This document shows, in pieces, positions 63,150-64,000 of a stretch of 64,000 nt of DNA (position 1 is its first letter; each line of letters starts with the position of its first letter). Made by a program: the position numbers and the translations under genes. Origin of the DNA: Rhizobium albus (lineage in GTDB: Bacteria; Pseudomonadota; Alphaproteobacteria; Rhizobiales; Rhizobiaceae); the NCBI GenBank assembly GCA_030160035.1, contig BSNO01000001.1, positions 248,001-312,000 of the forward strand, in the 5' to 3' direction. A model generated the notes under the pieces. It was not told where the DNA came from. It saw only the letters and a program-made list of their open reading frames with translations, and did no database searches.

Positions 63150-64000
63150 TCAGGCCGCCTGCTTGACGGCGTCTTCCTGGCCGAAGCGCTGGTAGAAGGT
63201 CTCGCCGGATTTTGCGAGTTCCTGCACGATGCGGGTCGGCTTGAAGTGCTTGCCGTAGCTCTTGGCGAGCGTCTTGCAGAGTTCCTCGAACTTCGCCGCA
63301 CCCATGGCGTCGATGTAGGAGATGGCGCCGCCGGTGTAAGGCGCGAAACCGAAGCCGAGGATCGAGCCGACATCGGCTTCACGCGGATCGGTCACGATGC
63401 CTTCTTCCATCGTGCGGGTCGCTTCCAGCGCGATGCCAACCAGGAAGCGCTGCTTGAGGACTTCGACGTCGATATCGTCGGCGTTCTTTTGCGGGAAGAG
63501 CGTCTTCAGCTCAGGCCAGAGATGCTTCTTTGCGGGCTTGGCCGGGTAGTCGTAGAAGCCCTTGCCGTTCTTGCGCCCGAGACGTCCATGCTTGTCAACC
63601 ATCGTGTTGACGAGGTCCATGTGGCGCGGATCGACGGCCTTTTCGCCGAGATCGGCGATGGCGGCCTTCAGGATCTTCTGCGACAGGTCGAGCGCGACCT
63701 CGTCATTGAGCGACAGCGGGCCGACAGGCATGCCGGCCATCTTGGCGGCATTCTCGATCATCGCCGGCGGGACGCCCTCGATCAGCATGTTGTAGGCTTC
63801 GTTCATGTAGCCGAGCACGCAGCGATTGACGTAGAAGCCGCGGGTGTCGTTGACGACGATCGGCGTCTTCTTGATCGCGGCGACGTAGTCGAGCGCCATG
63901 GCCAGCGCCTTGTCGCCCGTCTTCTTGCCGAGGATGATCTCGACCAGCATCATCTTGTCGACGGGCGAGAAGAAGTGGATGCCGATGAAGTTCTTCGGAC
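63150..64000 (-). CDS. fadJ: Fatty acid oxidation multifunctional enzyme, 3-hydroxyacyl-CoA dehydrogenase part (5' end outside window)
   Basis: The last 283 codons of a FadJ/FadB-type protein. The reading frame is open to the window edge, starting in PKNFIGIHFFSPVDKMMLVE, the conserved region just before the NAD-binding domain end, with DTRGFYVNRCVLGYMNEA, NKHGRLGRKNGKGFYDY and the C-terminal FGFAPYTGGAISYIDAMGA. It oxidises 3-hydroxyacyl-CoA in beta-oxidation; the enoyl-CoA hydratase half would lie to the right. Supports a fatty-acid catabolism role with fadD elsewhere in the window. Confidence 0.92.
   Translation of the reverse strand, partial: PKNFIGIHFFSPVDKMMLVEIILGKKTGDKALAMALDYVAAIKKTPIVVNDTRGFYVNRCVLGYMNEAYNMLIEGVPPAMIENAAKMAGMPVGPLSLNDEVALDLSQKILKAAIADLGEKAVDPRHMDLVNTMVDKHGRLGRKNGKGFYDYPAKPAKKHLWPELKTLFPQKNADDIDVEVLKQRFLVGIALEATRTMEEGIVTDPREADVGSILGFGFAPYTGGAISYIDAMGAAKFEELCKTLAKSYGKHFKPTRIVQELAKSGETFYQRFGQEDAVKQAA

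Overview
The window is high-GC, densely packed DNA from an alphaproteobacterium, most likely of the order Hyphomicrobiales (Rhizobiales). The evidence is a GcrA cell-cycle regulator with clustered GANTC sites, an alphaproteobacterial SOS box (GAAC-N7-GAAC) before imuA-imuB-dnaE2, a SAM-II riboswitch before metZ, a class I lysyl-tRNA synthetase, the carboxynorspermidine route to spermidine, and the order phoR-pstSCAB-phoU-phoB. I see no prophage, insertion sequence, integrase or CRISPR array. Most genes are housekeeping; the accessory-looking parts are the 2-8 kb catabolic cluster, a ParDE pair and a few orphan genes.

Layout. 0-2 kb: a truncated frcB-like sugar-binding protein gene diverges from a ROK repressor, with a large palindrome between them. 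2-8 kb: a cluster resembling ectoine/hydroxyectoine breakdown (class III aminotransferase, EutC-like, EutB-like, and divergently a DoeA/EutD-like hydrolase plus an M20 deacylase), with dispersed intergenic repeats on both sides. 8-16 kb: an SDR protein, pyrC, pyrE, carboxynorspermidine dehydrogenase and decarboxylase, a PfkB sugar kinase and pgi. 16-25 kb: parDE, fadD and the SOS mutagenesis operon imuA-imuB-dnaE2. 24-30 kb: an OpgC-type membrane protein, a run of four tiny stress- or envelope-type genes, tRNA-Thr(CGT), a nitronate monooxygenase and an unknown single-pass membrane protein.

30-39 kb: the phosphate regulon. ppk2 diverges from phoR, and a triple Pho box at the end of phoR controls pstS-pstC-pstA-pstB-phoU-phoB. 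39-43 kb: gcrA diverges from argD-argF-hslO across a 398-base control region with four CcrM-type sites in 36 bases. 43-50 kb: an RND efflux pair, then trkH and apaG on the other strand. 50-54 kb: a CDP-alcohol phosphatidyltransferase, metZ with promoter, SAM-II riboswitch and terminator, a dCTP deaminase, a NaChBac/NavAb-type sodium channel and a small membrane protein. 54-64 kb: tRNA-Gly(CCC), a glycosyltransferase with a secretion-ATPase-like N-terminal domain, an orphan solute-binding protein, a sterol-desaturase-type hydroxylase, class I LysRS, an S24/HTH regulator overlapping a degenerate nuclease-fold gene, a DsbA-like isomerase, a CopD-like membrane protein and the 3' part of a fadJ-like gene.

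I found no wholly new system. The best leads are the GANTC cluster between gcrA and argD, the variant ectoine-type cluster, the S24-regulator/nuclease-fold operon and the set of tiny genes near 26-27 kb.
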